Below, in pieces: positions 36,349 through 46,691 of a stretch of 64,000 nucleotides of DNA (position 1 is the first letter of the stretch; every line of letters starts with the position of its first letter). The stretch lies in contig NZ_CP137642.1 of NCBI RefSeq assembly GCF_033472595.1, positions 620,001-684,000 of the forward strand, read 5' to 3'. The position numbers and the translations under genes were made by a program. The notes under the pieces were generated by a model. That model worked only from the letters and a program-made list of their open reading frames with translations, did no database searches and was not told the DNA's origin. The DNA comes from Methanoculleus receptaculi. GTDB taxonomy: Archaea > Halobacteriota > Methanomicrobia > Methanomicrobiales > Methanoculleaceae.

Positions 36349-37014
36349 ATGAAAGCAGTCTGCCTCCTCTCCGGCGGCATGGACTCGAGCACTCTTGCCT
36401 ACGTTGCAAAGGATATGGGTTACGATATAATCGCGCTCCATTTCACATACGGCCAGCGAACGGAGGAGAAGGAGCGGGAGTGTGCCCTTTTGATCGCGCG
36501 TAAGCTTGAGGCCATCGAGTTTGTCGAGATTGGCCTTGAGTACTTCAGGAAGATCGGCGCCTCGAGTCTGACGGATCCATCGATCCCGATCGAGGATTAC
36601 GCTGGTGAGAAGGGAGGTGTACCTACCACCTATGTCCCGTTCAGGAATGCAAACCTCCTTGCCATTGCGACAAGCCTCGCGGAAGCCCGGCGGGCGGAGG
36701 CGATCTTCATCGGCGTCCAGACGGGGGATTACCCGGGGTATCCCGATTGCCGGCCGGAGTTCATCGAGGCGTTCCAGCGGGTGATCGACCTCGGAACGGC
36801 GGCTGACCCGCGGATCACCCTGATGACACCGTTTGTCCGGATGACGAAGGCGGATATCGTCAGGGTGGGTCTTGCTCTCGGCGTCCCCTACGAACTTACC
36901 TGGTCGTGCTACCGCAGCAGCGACCGGGCTTGCGGGGTATGCTCATCCTGCCACTACCGGAGAGAGGCCTTCCGTGAACTCGGGCTTGAGGATCCAATCG
37001 AGTATGAGGCATAA
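36349..37014 (+). CDS. queC: 7-cyano-7-deazaguanine synthase (QueC)
   Basis: 221 residues. QueC uses ATP and ammonia to turn CDG into preQ0. The PP-loop is [17 protein letters not shown], followed by [12 protein letters not shown]-like sequence and [17 protein letters not shown]; the C-terminal zinc site is [18 protein letters not shown] (four Cys). The ATG directly follows the queE stop. Confidence 0.96.
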   Translation: MKAVCLLSGGMDSSTLAYVAKDMGYDIIALHFTYGQRTEEKERECALLIARKLEAIEFVEIGLEYFRKIGASSLTDPSIPIEDYAGEKGGVPTTYVPFRNANLLAIATSLAEARRAEAIFIGVQTGDYPGYPDCRPEFIEAFQRVIDLGTAADPRITLMTPFVRMTKADIVRVGLALGVPYELTWSCYRSSDRACGVCSSCHYRREAFRELGLEDPIEYEA

Positions 37015-37016
37015 AC

Positions 37017-37511
37017 ATGGAGATCTACAGTGGAAAACGTCTCACCGTTGAGAAAAAAGTGGTCACGCTCCCTGACGGCGAGAAGAAGGAGCTGGTGATA
37101 GTCCATCCCGGGGGGGCGGTTGCGATCCTCCCTGTAGAAGGGGACGCCTGCTACCTGATCCGGCAGTACCGGTTTGCGATTGACGACTACATACTGGAAG
37201 CCCCGGCAGGCACGATCGATGAGGGCGAGAAGCCAGAGGAGACCGCCTACCGGGAACTGATCGAGGAGACCGGCATGAAGGCGGAGAGGTTTATCCCCAA
37301 AGGCTGGATCTACCCATCCCCTGGTTATACTGACGAGCGGATCTGGCTGTTCATGGCGGAGGGTCTATCCCCGAGTTCTGAGTATAGGAGGGATGATGAT
37401 GAGTTTATCGAGGTTCTTCGCGTCCCGCTTTCCGCCCTTTCCGGAATGATCGCGAATGGAACGATCATCGATGCAAAGACGATCTGCCTTGTCTGCCGGT
37501 GTTTCGGCTGA
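37017..37511 (+). CDS. Nudix hydrolase, ADP-ribose pyrophosphatase type
   Basis: 164 residues. The Nudix box is complete: GTIDEGEKPEETAYRELIEE followed by TGM (Gx5Ex7REUxEExGU). The upstream PAGT and the beta-rich N-terminus (YSGKRLTVEKKVVTLPDG) match ADP-ribose pyrophosphatases. Gap of two bases behind queC, so it belongs to the same transcript; the functional link to preQ0 synthesis is not obvious. Confidence 0.9.
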   Translation: MEIYSGKRLTVEKKVVTLPDGEKKELVIVHPGGAVAILPVEGDACYLIRQYRFAIDDYILEAPAGTIDEGEKPEETAYRELIEETGMKAERFIPKGWIYPSPGYTDERIWLFMAEGLSPSSEYRRDDDEFIEVLRVPLSALSGMIANGTIIDAKTICLVCRCFG

Positions 37512-37619
37512 GAGGCGCAGCGAACGTGCGCAAGTTTATGTTTTCTCCGGCGAAACAGGTAGTAGGTTCGGTGAATAGTTCGGTGAATAAATACCTTTCA
37601 GATAACTTGGTGAACCCCG

Positions 37620-38891
37620 ATGGAAGAGACGCAAGAGATGGAAACCGCGCGAAAGCGCTACGAATTTAAAAAGACGCTTGAGAGGCTTGCGGAGAAGGAG
37701 GGGAGCGGCACCGAGCTTATCACACTATACATACCGCCGGATAAGCAGATATCCGATGTGACCGCCCAGCTCCGCGACGAGTTCGGGCAGTGCTCAAACA
37801 TCAAGAGCAAACAGACCCGGACAAACGTCCAGAGTGCAATATCCTCCATCCTCTCCCGCCTGAAGTACTACAAGCGCCCGCCGGAGAACGGCCTGGCGAT
37901 CTTCTGCGGCACTATAAACGTCGGTGGCGACCGCACGGATCTCCAGTGCGAGATAATCGAACCGCCCGAACCGCTCAACACCTACATGTACCGCTGCAGT
38001 TCCACGTTCGAACTCGAACCCCTGCAGCAGATGCTGGAGGAGAAGGAGGTCTACGGCCTTATAGTCATCGACCGGCGAGAGGCTTACATTGGTTTCCTGC
38101 GGGGCAACCGGATCGAACCTGTCCGCGGCGTCACCTCGACCGTGCCTGGCAAACAGAGAAAAGGAGGTCAGTCGAGTGTCCGGTTCCAGCGGCTGCGGTT
38201 GATTGCCATAAATGAGTTCTACACGAAGGTTGGTGATCTCGCGAGTGAGGTATTTCTTGGAGAGAAGGATTTCTTCGAGAGGTTCAAGGGTGTCCTGATC
38301 GGCGGCCCGACCCCGACAAAGGAGGAGTTTGAAGCCGGTGGCTACCTGCATCACGAGGTGCAAAAACGGATCATCGGGCTGTTTGACGTCTCCTACACAA
38401 ACGAGTCAGGGCTTGCTGAACTCGTCGAGAACGCAGCGGATGCACTTAAAGGTCTTGAAGTCATCAAGGAGAAGACGGTGATGAACCGGTTCCTCCAGGA
38501 ACTGGTAAAGGATGACGGAGCGGCTGCTTACGGTGAGGAGAGCGTACGTAAGAACCTGGAGCTTGGTGCCGTCGATACCCTCCTCCTCTCCGATAAACTT
38601 CGGCGAGCAAGACTGAAACTTGCCTGCCCCAACTGTGATTACACCGAGGAGCGAACGGTCAGCGTCGAGCCTGGCAAACATATCAAGGATCTCGACCTCG
38701 GAACCTGTCCAAACGACACCTCGCCGCTCTATGTGGCCGAGGAGAGCGACATCATCGATGAACTGACCGCGCTTGCTGACCAGAGCAACACGACGGTCAA
38801 GATCATCTCGGATGATTTTGAGGAGGGCTCGATGCTCTACAATGCGTTCGGCGGAATCGCTGCAATTCTGCGTTACAGGACCGGCTACTGA
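37620..38891 (+). CDS. prf1: Peptide chain release factor aRF1
   Basis: 423 residues. Class I release factor that reads all three stop codons. Stop recognition: the NIKS motif (CSNIKSKQTR, about residues 61-64) and YxCxxxF (YMYRCSSTF). Peptide release: GGQ in RKGGQSSVRFQRLR. The C-terminal domain includes a zinc site (CPNCDYTEERT...CPND). The ATG has GGTGA five bases upstream, and a TAAATA string about 30 bases away. Its stop overlaps the argS start. Confidence 0.96.
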   Translation: MEETQEMETARKRYEFKKTLERLAEKEGSGTELITLYIPPDKQISDVTAQLRDEFGQCSNIKSKQTRTNVQSAISSILSRLKYYKRPPENGLAIFCGTINVGGDRTDLQCEIIEPPEPLNTYMYRCSSTFELEPLQQMLEEKEVYGLIVIDRREAYIGFLRGNRIEPVRGVTSTVPGKQRKGGQSSVRFQRLRLIAINEFYTKVGDLASEVFLGEKDFFERFKGVLIGGPTPTKEEFEAGGYLHHEVQKRIIGLFDVSYTNESGLAELVENAADALKGLEVIKEKTVMNRFLQELVKDDGAAAYGEESVRKNLELGAVDTLLLSDKLRRARLKLACPNCDYTEERTVSVEPGKHIKDLDLGTCPNDTSPLYVAEESDIIDELTALADQSNTTVKIISDDFEEGSMLYNAFGGIAAILRYRTGY

Positions 38892-40555
38892 TGTATCAGG
38901 AGAAATACCACCATATTGAACGCATGCTCAGGGCATGCACCGGTGAGGAGGACGTCCTCCTCACCGCCGGAGGGGATCACGCCGATCTTGCCTCCACGGT
39001 AGCGTTTAAGCTTGCAAAGAAGGAGAAGCGGCCGCCGCAGGAGATCGCCGCCGATATCGCAAAGAAACTGGGGAGAAACCCGGAACTCGGCGATATCCAG
39101 GTTGAGGCGGCCGGGCCCTATCTCAACTTCCGCTTCGGGCCGACACTCCTTGCGGAGGCGGTCAGGGAGGCGGTCGAACCCGGTTACGGAAGCCGCCCCC
39201 GCCGTTCCAGCCGGGTCGTGCTCGAACATACGAGCGCGAACCCGAACGGCCCGCTTCACGTCGGCCATATCCGCAACACTGTCATCGGGGACAGTCTGGT
39301 CCGGGCGTTCCGGAAGGCCGGCTACCCGCTTGAGGCTCAGTACTACTTAAATGATATGGGTCGCCAGATCGCCATCGTCTCCTGGGGTTTCGATCACCTC
39401 GACATCCACCGTGGGGAGGGCGAGAAGGAGGACCATTACGTTGCCCGTGTCTATATAGCGGCGAACCGCGAGATCGAGAAGAATCCGGAGATCACCCACG
39501 AGATCGACCTTCTCATGCAGAAGGTGGAGCGCGGCGACCCCGTGACCGTCAAGAAGTTCCGGAGTGCGGTCTCTCTCTGTCTTGAGGGAATCAGGGCGAC
39601 CCTCGCCGCCTTAAACGCCTATCATGACCGGTTTGTCTGGGAGAGCGATTTTGTCCGGATCGGTGACGTGGACAGGGTCATCGAACGTGTCCGGCGGTTG
39701 CCGCAGGCCGTGGAAGATGAGACCCTCTGGGTTGACCTATCTGAGTTTGGTTTTGAGAAGAGGTACATCCTCCGGCGCAGCGACGGCACATCGGTCTACA
39801 GCACCCGGGATCTCGCCTACCACATATGGAAAGGGCGTAACTATGATCGGTTGATCGACGTGCTCGGGGCGGACCATAAACTGATCGGTGCCCAGCTCCA
39901 GGCCACCCTGAAACTTCTGGGTGAGAAACCCCCGGAGATCGTCTTCTTTGAGTTTGTCTCACTCCCCGAAGGCTCGATGAGCACCAGGGCAGGCAAGTTC
40001 GTCTCGGCGGACGAACTGATCGAGGAGGTTGCCGCGAAGGCGTTCGAGGAGGTGACCGCCCGCCGGCCGGAACTCCCCGAAGGGGAGCGGTGCTCGATCG
40101 CAAAGTCGGTCGCCATCGCTGCCGTCCGCTACGATATCGTGAAGGTCTCCCCGGAGAAGAGCACGGTCTTTAACTGGAAGGAGGCGCTTGACTTCGAGCG
40201 GCAGAGCGGCCCATACATCCAGTACGCCCATGCCCGTGCATGCAGCATACTGGAGAAGGCCGGGGGGTTCGAGCCGGCGTATCACTACGAGACCGACCAC
40301 GAGATCGCGCTTGCCAGACACCTGGCCAGGTTCCCGGCCGTTATTGAGCAGGTTGTGGCGGAGCTCCGGCCGCACCTCCTCGCTGCTTACGCTCGCGACC
40401 TCGCTGACCTCTTCAACGCCTTCTACCACTATGACCCGGTCTTGAAGAGCGAGGGTGAGACCCGCAACAGCCGTCTTACACTCGTGGACGCGGTCAGGAA
40501 CACCTTGAAGGAATCACTTGAGACCCTCGGGATCGATGCACTCAGAAGCATGTAA
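38891..40555 (+). CDS. argS: Arginyl-tRNA synthetase
   Basis: 554 residues, class I. Features: the N-terminal Add-1 domain, ATP motif ANPNGPLHVGHIRNT (HVGH for HIGH), SMSTRAGKFVSADELIEEV (the KMSKS equivalent, degenerate as is usual in ArgRS) and a C-terminal DALR anticodon domain (QYAHARACSILEKA). The ATG overlaps the prf1 stop by one base. Confidence 0.97.
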   Translation: MYQEKYHHIERMLRACTGEEDVLLTAGGDHADLASTVAFKLAKKEKRPPQEIAADIAKKLGRNPELGDIQVEAAGPYLNFRFGPTLLAEAVREAVEPGYGSRPRRSSRVVLEHTSANPNGPLHVGHIRNTVIGDSLVRAFRKAGYPLEAQYYLNDMGRQIAIVSWGFDHLDIHRGEGEKEDHYVARVYIAANREIEKNPEITHEIDLLMQKVERGDPVTVKKFRSAVSLCLEGIRATLAALNAYHDRFVWESDFVRIGDVDRVIERVRRLPQAVEDETLWVDLSEFGFEKRYILRRSDGTSVYSTRDLAYHIWKGRNYDRLIDVLGADHKLIGAQLQATLKLLGEKPPEIVFFEFVSLPEGSMSTRAGKFVSADELIEEVAAKAFEEVTARRPELPEGERCSIAKSVAIAAVRYDIVKVSPEKSTVFNWKEALDFERQSGPYIQYAHARACSILEKAGGFEPAYHYETDHEIALARHLARFPAVIEQVVAELRPHLLAAYARDLADLFNAFYHYDPVLKSEGETRNSRLTLVDAVRNTLKESLETLGIDALRSM

Positions 40556-41429
40556 CCTCCTGCGCAGACAGGGCTACCAGTTCATCACCCCGGCCTCCTC
40601 GGCGGCCGTGAAACCATGTATGTGGTGCAAGCGGGCGCTAAAAGGCGGGGAGATGTGCTACAAGGCGCAGTTCTACGGCATTGAGAGCCATCGTTGTGTC
40701 CAGATGACCCCTACCCTGCGGTGCAACCAGCGATGCCTCTTCTGCTGGCGGTCGTTTGAGCACGAGGTCGTGGAGGAGGAGGAGTGTCCGCCGGAGGTCA
40801 TCATCGCAAACCTCCGGCGCGCCCAGAAGAGAGCCCTCGCGGGATACAAGGTATCGCCCCATGTCACGCCGGAACGGTTCGCCGAGGCCCTGAATCCCAC
40901 GATGGTCGCGATATCCCTCTCAGGGGAGCCGACCTGCTACTCACGTCTCCCCGAACTGGTGGACGGTCTCAACAGGGAAGGCTACACAACCTTCCTGGTC
41001 TCAAACGGCACCAGGCCGGAGGTTCTCGTCCGGTGCCGGCCATACCAGACCTATGTCTCCCTGGACGCTCCCGACCGGGAGACCTACCTGCGCCTCTGTC
41101 GACCAGAGGAGGATTACTGGGACCTGGTGCTGGAGAGCCTTGCAGGGCTTGCCGGGCGGCGGTCGGCCATCCGCACCACCCTGGTTCGCGGTTACAACGA
41201 CTTCTCTCCGGAGCGTTACGCGGCGATCTACCAGGATTCCGGTGCCAGGTTTGTGGAGGTAAAGGGTTATATGTATCTTGGGTACAGTAGAAACCGATTG
41301 CTGAGGGAGCAGATGCCGGAACACGCTGAGATCCGGGAATTTTCAGAGATGGTTTCGCAGCACTCGGACTATTTCATTAAAGATGAGAGCCCGCTTTCCC
41401 GTGTTGTCTGCCTGGAGAGAGATGTATGA
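40536..41429 (+). CDS. taw1: 4-demethylwyosine synthase (Taw1)
   Basis: 297 residues from ATG 40536, overlapping argS by 20 bases. Radical SAM enzyme that forms the tricyclic base of wyosine at G37 of tRNA-Phe. Two cluster sites are visible: [20 protein letters not shown] at the N-terminus and the SAM motif [13 protein letters not shown] (CxxxCxxC). [11 protein letters not shown] and [10 protein letters not shown] follow. Length and order fit the archaeal enzyme. Its stop overlaps the sepS start (ATGA). Confidence 0.95.
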   Translation: MHSEACNLLRRQGYQFITPASSAAVKPCMWCKRALKGGEMCYKAQFYGIESHRCVQMTPTLRCNQRCLFCWRSFEHEVVEEEECPPEVIIANLRRAQKRALAGYKVSPHVTPERFAEALNPTMVAISLSGEPTCYSRLPELVDGLNREGYTTFLVSNGTRPEVLVRCRPYQTYVSLDAPDRETYLRLCRPEEDYWDLVLESLAGLAGRRSAIRTTLVRGYNDFSPERYAAIYQDSGARFVEVKGYMYLGYSRNRLLREQMPEHAEIREFSEMVSQHSDYFIKDESPLSRVVCLERDV

Positions 41430-43018
41430 GATTTGATGTGGAAGAGTTCAAAAAGAGGGCTAGAGAGGACTTCGAGCACGCCTGGTATGAGGGGCCGTCT
41501 GTCCTGACGCCGCCGTGGGTCTCGGGCCGCTATCCCCGGCTTCGCTACTCCCGGGCGAGGGAGCACCCGATCTTCGATATTGTGGAGCGGCTTCGCGAGA
41601 CATATCTCGCGATGGGGTTTGACGAGGCGATGAACCCCCTGATCGTCGAAGAGTCTGATATATACCGGCAGTTCGGTCCTGAAGCAATGGCCGTCCTTGA
41701 CCGGGTCTTCTACCTCGGCGGTCTGCCCCGGCCGAACGTCGGGATCGCAAGAAAGCAGATCGAGGAGATCGAGGCTATCCTTGGCCGTGCGCTCACTGCC
41801 GGAACCGAGGAGAGGCTCCGTGAGACCCTCCACGGCTATAAGAAAGGAAAGATCGACGGTGACGAGTTGGTGCACGAACTTGCGGCCGTGCTCGAGGCCG
41901 ATGATGCTGCCGTGGTGCATATCCTTGATGCGGTCTTTCCGGAGTTCCGCGACCTTGCTCCGGAGTCGTCGCGCAACACCCTGCGCAGCCACATGACGAG
42001 CGGCTGGTTCCTGACGCTCTCCTCTATCTGGGACAGGCAGCGGCTGCCCCTCAGGCTCTTCTCGGTGGACCGGTGTTTCCGGAGGGAGCAGGAGGAGGGG
42101 CCAACCCGCCTGATGGCCTATCACTCGGCCTCGTGTGTCGTTGCCGGGGAGGATGTCACCCTTGAGGAGGGGAAAGCCGTCAGCGAGGCGCTTCTTTCGG
42201 CGTTCGGGTTCACTGAATTCAGGTTCCAGCCCGACGAGAAGCGGTCGAAGTACTACATGCCTGGAACGCAGACGGAGGTCTATGCACGCCATCCCTCGCT
42301 CGGGTGGGTGGAGGTCGCTACGTTTGGTCTCTACTCCCCGTCGGCGCTCGCGGAGTACGGGATCGGAGTGCCGGTGATGAACCTGGGTCTTGGGGTGGAG
42401 CGTCTTGCGATGATCGTCTACCAGTCAAACGATATCCGCCAGTTGACCTACCCGCAGTTCTTCCCGCAGGCGATCTCCGACCGCGAGATCGCCGGTGCAA
42501 TCCACCTCCGTGAAGAACCGGCATCGGTTGCCGGGCGACGTATGGCAGAGGGTATCCGGGCCACTGCTGTGGAGCACGCCGCCGCCCCCGGGCCGTGTGC
42601 GTTTGTTGCCTGGAGTGGCGAGATCGCGGGACGGGAGGTTGAAGTGGTGGTCGAGGAGACTGAGTCCAACACGAAACTCTGCGGTCCTGCCTGCTTAAAC
42701 GAGGTCTTTGTCCATAACGGTTCGGTGCTCGGTGTACCCGATACAGCGAAGTGGGCAACCGTCCGCCAGGAGGGCGTCTCCACCGGGATCACCTACCTGG
42801 ACGCTGTGGCCGGGCTTGCAGCCGCCAGGATCGAGGAGGCGGCGAGGTGCGGGGAGGAGGTTCGTGTCCAGGTGAAGATGGCAAAACTCCCCTCTGATGT
42901 CAACCTGCGTATCGAGGACTACGTGATGCGCTACATCACCGACCACAATAAAAAAGTGGATCTCCGCGGTCCGGTCTTTCTGACGGTCAGGTCGGTCATC
43001 CGGAAGCCGGAGGTTTGA
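41426..43018 (+). CDS. sepS: O-phosphoserine--tRNA(Cys) ligase (SepRS)
   Basis: 530 residues. SepRS charges tRNA-Cys with phosphoserine, the first step of the indirect cysteine route found in most methanogens; SepCysS then makes Cys-tRNA. Class II motifs: [20 protein letters not shown] (motif 2 region) and [10 protein letters not shown] (motif 3); the phosphoserine site TSGWFLT lies at about residues 191-197. The C-terminal anticodon-binding domain follows residue 370. No pscS or cysS is in this window. Start overlaps taw1 (ATGA). Confidence 0.96.
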   Translation: MRFDVEEFKKRAREDFEHAWYEGPSVLTPPWVSGRYPRLRYSRAREHPIFDIVERLRETYLAMGFDEAMNPLIVEESDIYRQFGPEAMAVLDRVFYLGGLPRPNVGIARKQIEEIEAILGRALTAGTEERLRETLHGYKKGKIDGDELVHELAAVLEADDAAVVHILDAVFPEFRDLAPESSRNTLRSHMTSGWFLTLSSIWDRQRLPLRLFSVDRCFRREQEEGPTRLMAYHSASCVVAGEDVTLEEGKAVSEALLSAFGFTEFRFQPDEKRSKYYMPGTQTEVYARHPSLGWVEVATFGLYSPSALAEYGIGVPVMNLGLGVERLAMIVYQSNDIRQLTYPQFFPQAISDREIAGAIHLREEPASVAGRRMAEGIRATAVEHAAAPGPCAFVAWSGEIAGREVEVVVEETESNTKLCGPACLNEVFVHNGSVLGVPDTAKWATVRQEGVSTGITYLDAVAGLAAARIEEAARCGEEVRVQVKMAKLPSDVNLRIEDYVMRYITDHNKKVDLRGPVFLTVRSVIRKPEV

Positions 43019-43909
43019 TCCTGGATGATTGGGTGTTGCCCTTCCTGGATGAGTAATATGAGGCCATCAAATCAACGATTCTGAATCTAATCCCGCCACC
43101 TTTTTCAGGTGGCAGGTGCGAGCCCATCAAACCAGTTCGATCATGGTTTGACGCCATCGGATCGCCACCGTGGTGAACGTTTTTTGCGGCTGACCTCCTC
43201 CATCCATGGGCGGCCGGTGCATGATGACAGATCCTGGAAAACCGTGGCAGCGACGGAAACGGGATCTCAGGGAAGTATCTCACCGAGAACGTGGTAAGGA
43301 GATCTCCTCCCGTCGAGGGGGAATCACCTGCGGGGGTGGGGCTCGCCGGGGAGGAGGGATGGAACATCCCCCGCCCCTGTCTTTTGCGTGTCATCCGAAA
43401 ACCTCTCTCGCTGGATCGCCCCCTTTCCCGGGGGCGGGCAAGTGTCTGGCGATTGCCAGTGGGAAGCCGCGCCGGGGAGGTTTCTTGCCTGAAACCGTGT
43501 GAGGGGATCACCTCTCTTGCGGTGTATCGATGGGGAAACCCTCCCTCCCCTGCCCTGAGATGCTCCCGGAAACCAGATGATGCCCGCGTCTCCACAGGCA
43601 TACCGAATGAAGATGGGGGCAGCATTCTCATACAGACCCCGGCCGCCCCGGATCCGGATTGGAAGAGGTGGGCGGCGATCCACACAGGCAGGGGCACAAT
43701 CCCATGAACGTGGCAAAAGAACTCCAATTTCAGGATATTTTCTTCTGGCGTCTATAAACAACCGCCTTATCTCTGAATTCTGCCCCGGCCTGAAGTATTG
43801 GTTTGATGGCCTCTACTGCACTTTATGAGACCCCTGGCAGGTGAGCAGACATCTCTGGGAGGCGAGGTTCAACCTGACCCTGCCGGGTGTGAAGGCCGGT
43901 AAGGTTATG
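43019..43909. other. 890-bp non-coding stretch rich in repeats
   Basis: No supported gene. It starts with a perfect hairpin that may terminate sepS (GCCACCT-TTTTC-AGGTGGC, 43095-43113). A 12-nt sequence GAGGCCATCAAA at 43060-43071 is inverted at 43802-43813, and a close variant (GAGCCCATCAAACCA) lies at about 43120-43134. The minus strand at about 43575-43640 encodes YENAAPIFIRYACGDAGII, related to the repeat at 19757-19815. A 145-codon minus-strand frame (43324-43761) has no start context and looks like decayed sequence. Confidence 0.55.
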
Positions 43910-43934
43910 TATTTCTAACACCATGTTAGAAATA
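43910..43934. promoter_or_regulatory. Perfect palindromic operator upstream of the XRE/membrane-protein pair
   Basis: TATTTCTAACA-CCA-TGTTAGAAATA: two exact 11-base arms around a 3-base spacer, ending 16 bases before the ATG of the membrane protein. Symmetry, size and position are those of an operator for a dimeric helix-turn-helix protein, most likely the XRE regulator encoded two genes' lengths downstream in the same operon (inference). Confidence 0.8.
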
Positions 43935-43950
43935 TACAACTGGTGTGACT

Positions 43951-44337
43951 ATGAAACGAACCTACGCTGTAAAGATAGGGGTGGGAGTGTTCCTCGCGGC
44001 TGCGGGCATAATCCTTCCATTTCTCGTGGACGGAATGGAATCTCTCTCCTCGGTCCTGGTTGCTATCGGTCTTGTGACCGTTGCGGTGACCGGTGTGCAG
44101 CACTGGAGATACAGTGACGGTCTGGAGAAGGATGAGAGGACGCAGAAGCTCGGGGCATACGCCATCTCTTACTCCTGGTTGCTCACCATTGTCTTTCTTG
44201 CAATCCTCTTCTGGGTTGACTACCTGGGTCTGCTCGTCCTCAGCGTCCAGGCCGTTCTGGTCTCCGCCATCCTGCTGATGGGGTTCTCCGCACGTCTCTT
44301 CCAGTGGTACCTATTCAGGCAGGGTGACGTGGCTTGA
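43951..44337 (+). CDS. Four-helix membrane protein (DUF2178-like)
   Basis: 128 residues from ATG 43951; a GTG six bases earlier is also in frame. Four hydrophobic segments (about residues 6-27, 32-50, 71-90, 94-114), with a conserved-looking charged loop [19 protein letters not shown] between the second and third. This is the pattern of DUF2178 proteins, which commonly pair with XRE regulators in archaea. The function is unknown; a sensor or an immunity-like role for the regulator has been considered (inference). Confidence 0.75.
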   Translation: MKRTYAVKIGVGVFLAAAGIILPFLVDGMESLSSVLVAIGLVTVAVTGVQHWRYSDGLEKDERTQKLGAYAISYSWLLTIVFLAILFWVDYLGLLVLSVQAVLVSAILLMGFSARLFQWYLFRQGDVA

Positions 44338-44350
44338 GGAGGGATGCCGG

Positions 44351-44557
44351 GTGAAGACCCGGATCAAAGAATTTCGGGCGAAGGCCGGGATGACCCAGGA
44401 GGAACTGGCCAGGCAGGTGGGCGTCCGGCGGGAGACGATAGTCTTCCTTGAGAAGGGGAAGTACAACCCCTCCCTGAAACTTGCCTACAGGGTGGCAAAG
44501 GCGCTCGACTCCACCATCGAGGAGGTCTTCATCTTTGATGAGGAGGATCTGGCATGA
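44351..44557 (+). CDS. XRE-family helix-turn-helix regulator
   Basis: 68 residues from GTG 44351, with GAGGAGG upstream. A single HTH_3 domain: [38 protein letters not shown] and [20 protein letters not shown]. No extra domain. The gene starts 14 bases after the membrane-protein stop, so both are translated from one mRNA whose promoter carries the palindrome at 43910-43934. Confidence 0.9.
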   Translation: MKTRIKEFRAKAGMTQEELARQVGVRRETIVFLEKGKYNPSLKLAYRVAKALDSTIEEVFIFDEEDLA

Positions 44558-44584
44558 GAAGAACCTCTCCGGCTGCCCGGAAGG

Positions 44585-45664
44585 TCACGATTGCGGCTTT
44601 ATCTCACCCATCTCATCCCCCATTTCTGGTGTAGGCGCTTCTCTGGTTGCTGCAGTCCTGTCATCTCCCCGGAGAAGCGCAAACAGCCTGGCAAGAGAGA
44701 TGATATCCTGCCTGTTATGCTCTACGATCGGGATGAGCGGGCCGGGGTTACCTGTTCGCATGTAGGTCTCGTAGAACTCTGGAACCATCGCGCTCGGGAG
44801 ATCGTCTGTCCGGGTTATGTGGAGGACCGCCGTCTCAAGACTGCCGAGACGGCAGGATGGCAAGCGGCCTCCCCAGCACCGGCGTGCAAACCGGAGAACG
44901 TCAAAGTGGGGGAGGTCGAGGGTTGCCGGGACACCGTGCCGGGCGAGTCGATCCCGGATGTAGGGGAGGTCAAAAGCCCGGCCGTTGAAGGTGACGAGGG
45001 CGGCTCTTTCCGCCTCCAGGTCGGGGAGGATGGCGGTCAGCGCCGCTGTCTCTTCCTTGATCGACCTGACGAGGTGCTGGCGGACGACGATAGAACCTCT
45101 TTCCGCCCGGCCCAGGCCTATCAGGATGATCGGCCTGGAGGAGAGCCCCAGCGTCTCGATATCCAGGAAGAGGAAATCTTCCGGGGCGTGAAACCTGCTG
45201 GCCTCGAGGAGGAGCGGATCGCTCTGCCGGTGCCGCCGTTCAATCCAGTTCACGAGTTCCCGCGTCTCTCCCCTTGCCACCAGATCGAGGAGCCGGCTGG
45301 CATCCTGATGGTAACGGGGGTGTCCCAGCAGGTCAGGGACGGTGCGGTAACCGCGCTCTTCCAGCCGCTGCCGGGTTGTCGGGCCGATACCCTGGATCAG
45401 GCTGAGATCGCCCAGGATGGCTGCCGCCGCGCGTTCGCGGTCGCGAACGGCCAGGAAGATCGGGCTCCGGTGGTCTATGACGTAGCACCTCCCGCCTGAG
45501 CACCTCACCTCCCGGCCGTTGAAGACGTCCTCGATCGCCAGGCCCCGGCACCTCTCGATGAGATTGGCCCGGAACCTGCGGGCCTCCTGGTCGCCGGAGT
45601 GGTGAAGATGCCCCTTCTGGAGATCCCGCACAGACCACCTCACCCGATCAGGTGCTTGAACCAT
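44585..45664 (-). CDS. RNase H-like 3'-5' exonuclease domain protein (YprB-like)
   Basis: 359 residues from ATG 45664. A helix-hairpin-helix-like segment (IQGIGPTTRQRLEERGYRTV) is followed by an RNase_H_2/DEDD nuclease: FLDIETLGL (first Asp and Glu), VTFNGRAFDLPYIRDRL (second Asp), a late EHNRQDIISLARL (third Asp). All expected acidic residues are visible. Homologues include predicted single-strand DNA or RNA exonucleases; substrate unknown. It converges with the XRE gene. Confidence 0.82.
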   Translation of the reverse strand: MVQAPDRVRWSVRDLQKGHLHHSGDQEARRFRANLIERCRGLAIEDVFNGREVRCSGGRCYVIDHRSPIFLAVRDRERAAAAILGDLSLIQGIGPTTRQRLEERGYRTVPDLLGHPRYHQDASRLLDLVARGETRELVNWIERRHRQSDPLLLEASRFHAPEDFLFLDIETLGLSSRPIILIGLGRAERGSIVVRQHLVRSIKEETAALTAILPDLEAERAALVTFNGRAFDLPYIRDRLARHGVPATLDLPHFDVLRFARRCWGGRLPSCRLGSLETAVLHITRTDDLPSAMVPEFYETYMRTGNPGPLIPIVEHNRQDIISLARLFALLRGDDRTAATREAPTPEMGDEMGEIKPQS

Positions 45665-45933
45665 TTCATCCTGATCTCCGTCTTTGCATAAATTCAAACT
45701 GACTCCCGCGGGGTGAAAGTGAACCACCCCGGCGCCTGACAGACCGGTCGCCGGAAGCGAACATTTTCAAGCCGGCATCATGTGGTTTTTTGCAATTCGC
45801 CGCGCATACGACCTGGAAAAAGGTGGCGAGTTTATATTTCAGATCGCTGATTCGATACCACGCGCATGTAGCACCTCCTCCACCTCAGCGGCCATCCACC
45901 TAAATACTCTCAGTGACAATCGAGAGGAGAGAG

Positions 45934-46691
45934 ATGAATATTGGAGCAGTCCTGATCGATATCGATGGCGTTCTCCACGCAGGTGACCGGCAGGTCGCGG
46001 GAGCGGACCGGGCGCTCCGGGAACTCGACCGGCGCGGGATACCCTACCGGTTTGTCTCCAGCACAACCCGTAGTTCCAGGCATTCGGTTGTGCAGCGTCT
46101 GCATCGCCCCGGTTATGAGATCCCGGAACCCTGGATCGTCACCGCCGCGGTTGCGGCCGCCGTACACCTCCGGGAGAGCGGGCGGACGCGGTGCTGCCTT
46201 CTGACCACCCCGGATGCCCGGACGGACCTTGAGGAGAGCGGGATCTCGGTCGTGGATGAGGGTGCCGATGCGGTCGTGGTCGGCGACGCGGGCGGCGCTC
46301 TCACCTGCGAGCGGTTGAACCGTGCGTTCAGGCTCCTGATGGAGGGGGCGGACGTTATTGCCCTCGAGAACGACCGTTACTGGATGGGGGGAGACGGACT
46401 GATGCTTTCGGCCGGCCCGGTAGTGGCCGTGCTCGAGTATGCCGCCGGAATAGAGGCTGAAGTGATAGGGAAACCCTCGCCGGCGTTCTTCCAGCGGGCG
46501 CTTCAGGGTATCGGGGCGCGCCCTCTGGAGACGGCGATGAGATCGTCACCGATATCGGTGGTGCGCGTGGCTGCGGTATGAAGGGCATACTTGTGAGAAC
46601 CGGGAAATACCGCGAAGAGGCCGTCCGCCGCTCAGGCATCACCCCGGACCTGGTCATCGACTCGCTTGCAGACCTTCCCGATCATATATGA
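45934..46691 (+). pseudogene. HAD-superfamily hydrolase with a 10-nt deletion
   Basis: The first frame (ATG 45934, GGAG upstream) has HAD motif I IDIDGVLHAG, motif II FVSSTTRSS and the GKPSPAFF Lys motif, then reads LETAM and goes out of frame. The second frame continues GDEIVTDIGGARGCGMKGIL (motif IV) and ends at 46691 with DSLADLPDHI. A 10-base loss between two copies of GGCGATG (GGCGATGATC) explains both the missing IGD and the shift. The protein resembles the phospholysine phosphohistidine phosphatase group. All motifs exist, but no single frame has them all. Confidence 0.78.

Noticed and set aside
43324-43761. 145-codon minus-strand gene
   Set aside because: No ribosome site; only a short stretch is conserved elsewhere. 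Treated as part of a repeat.
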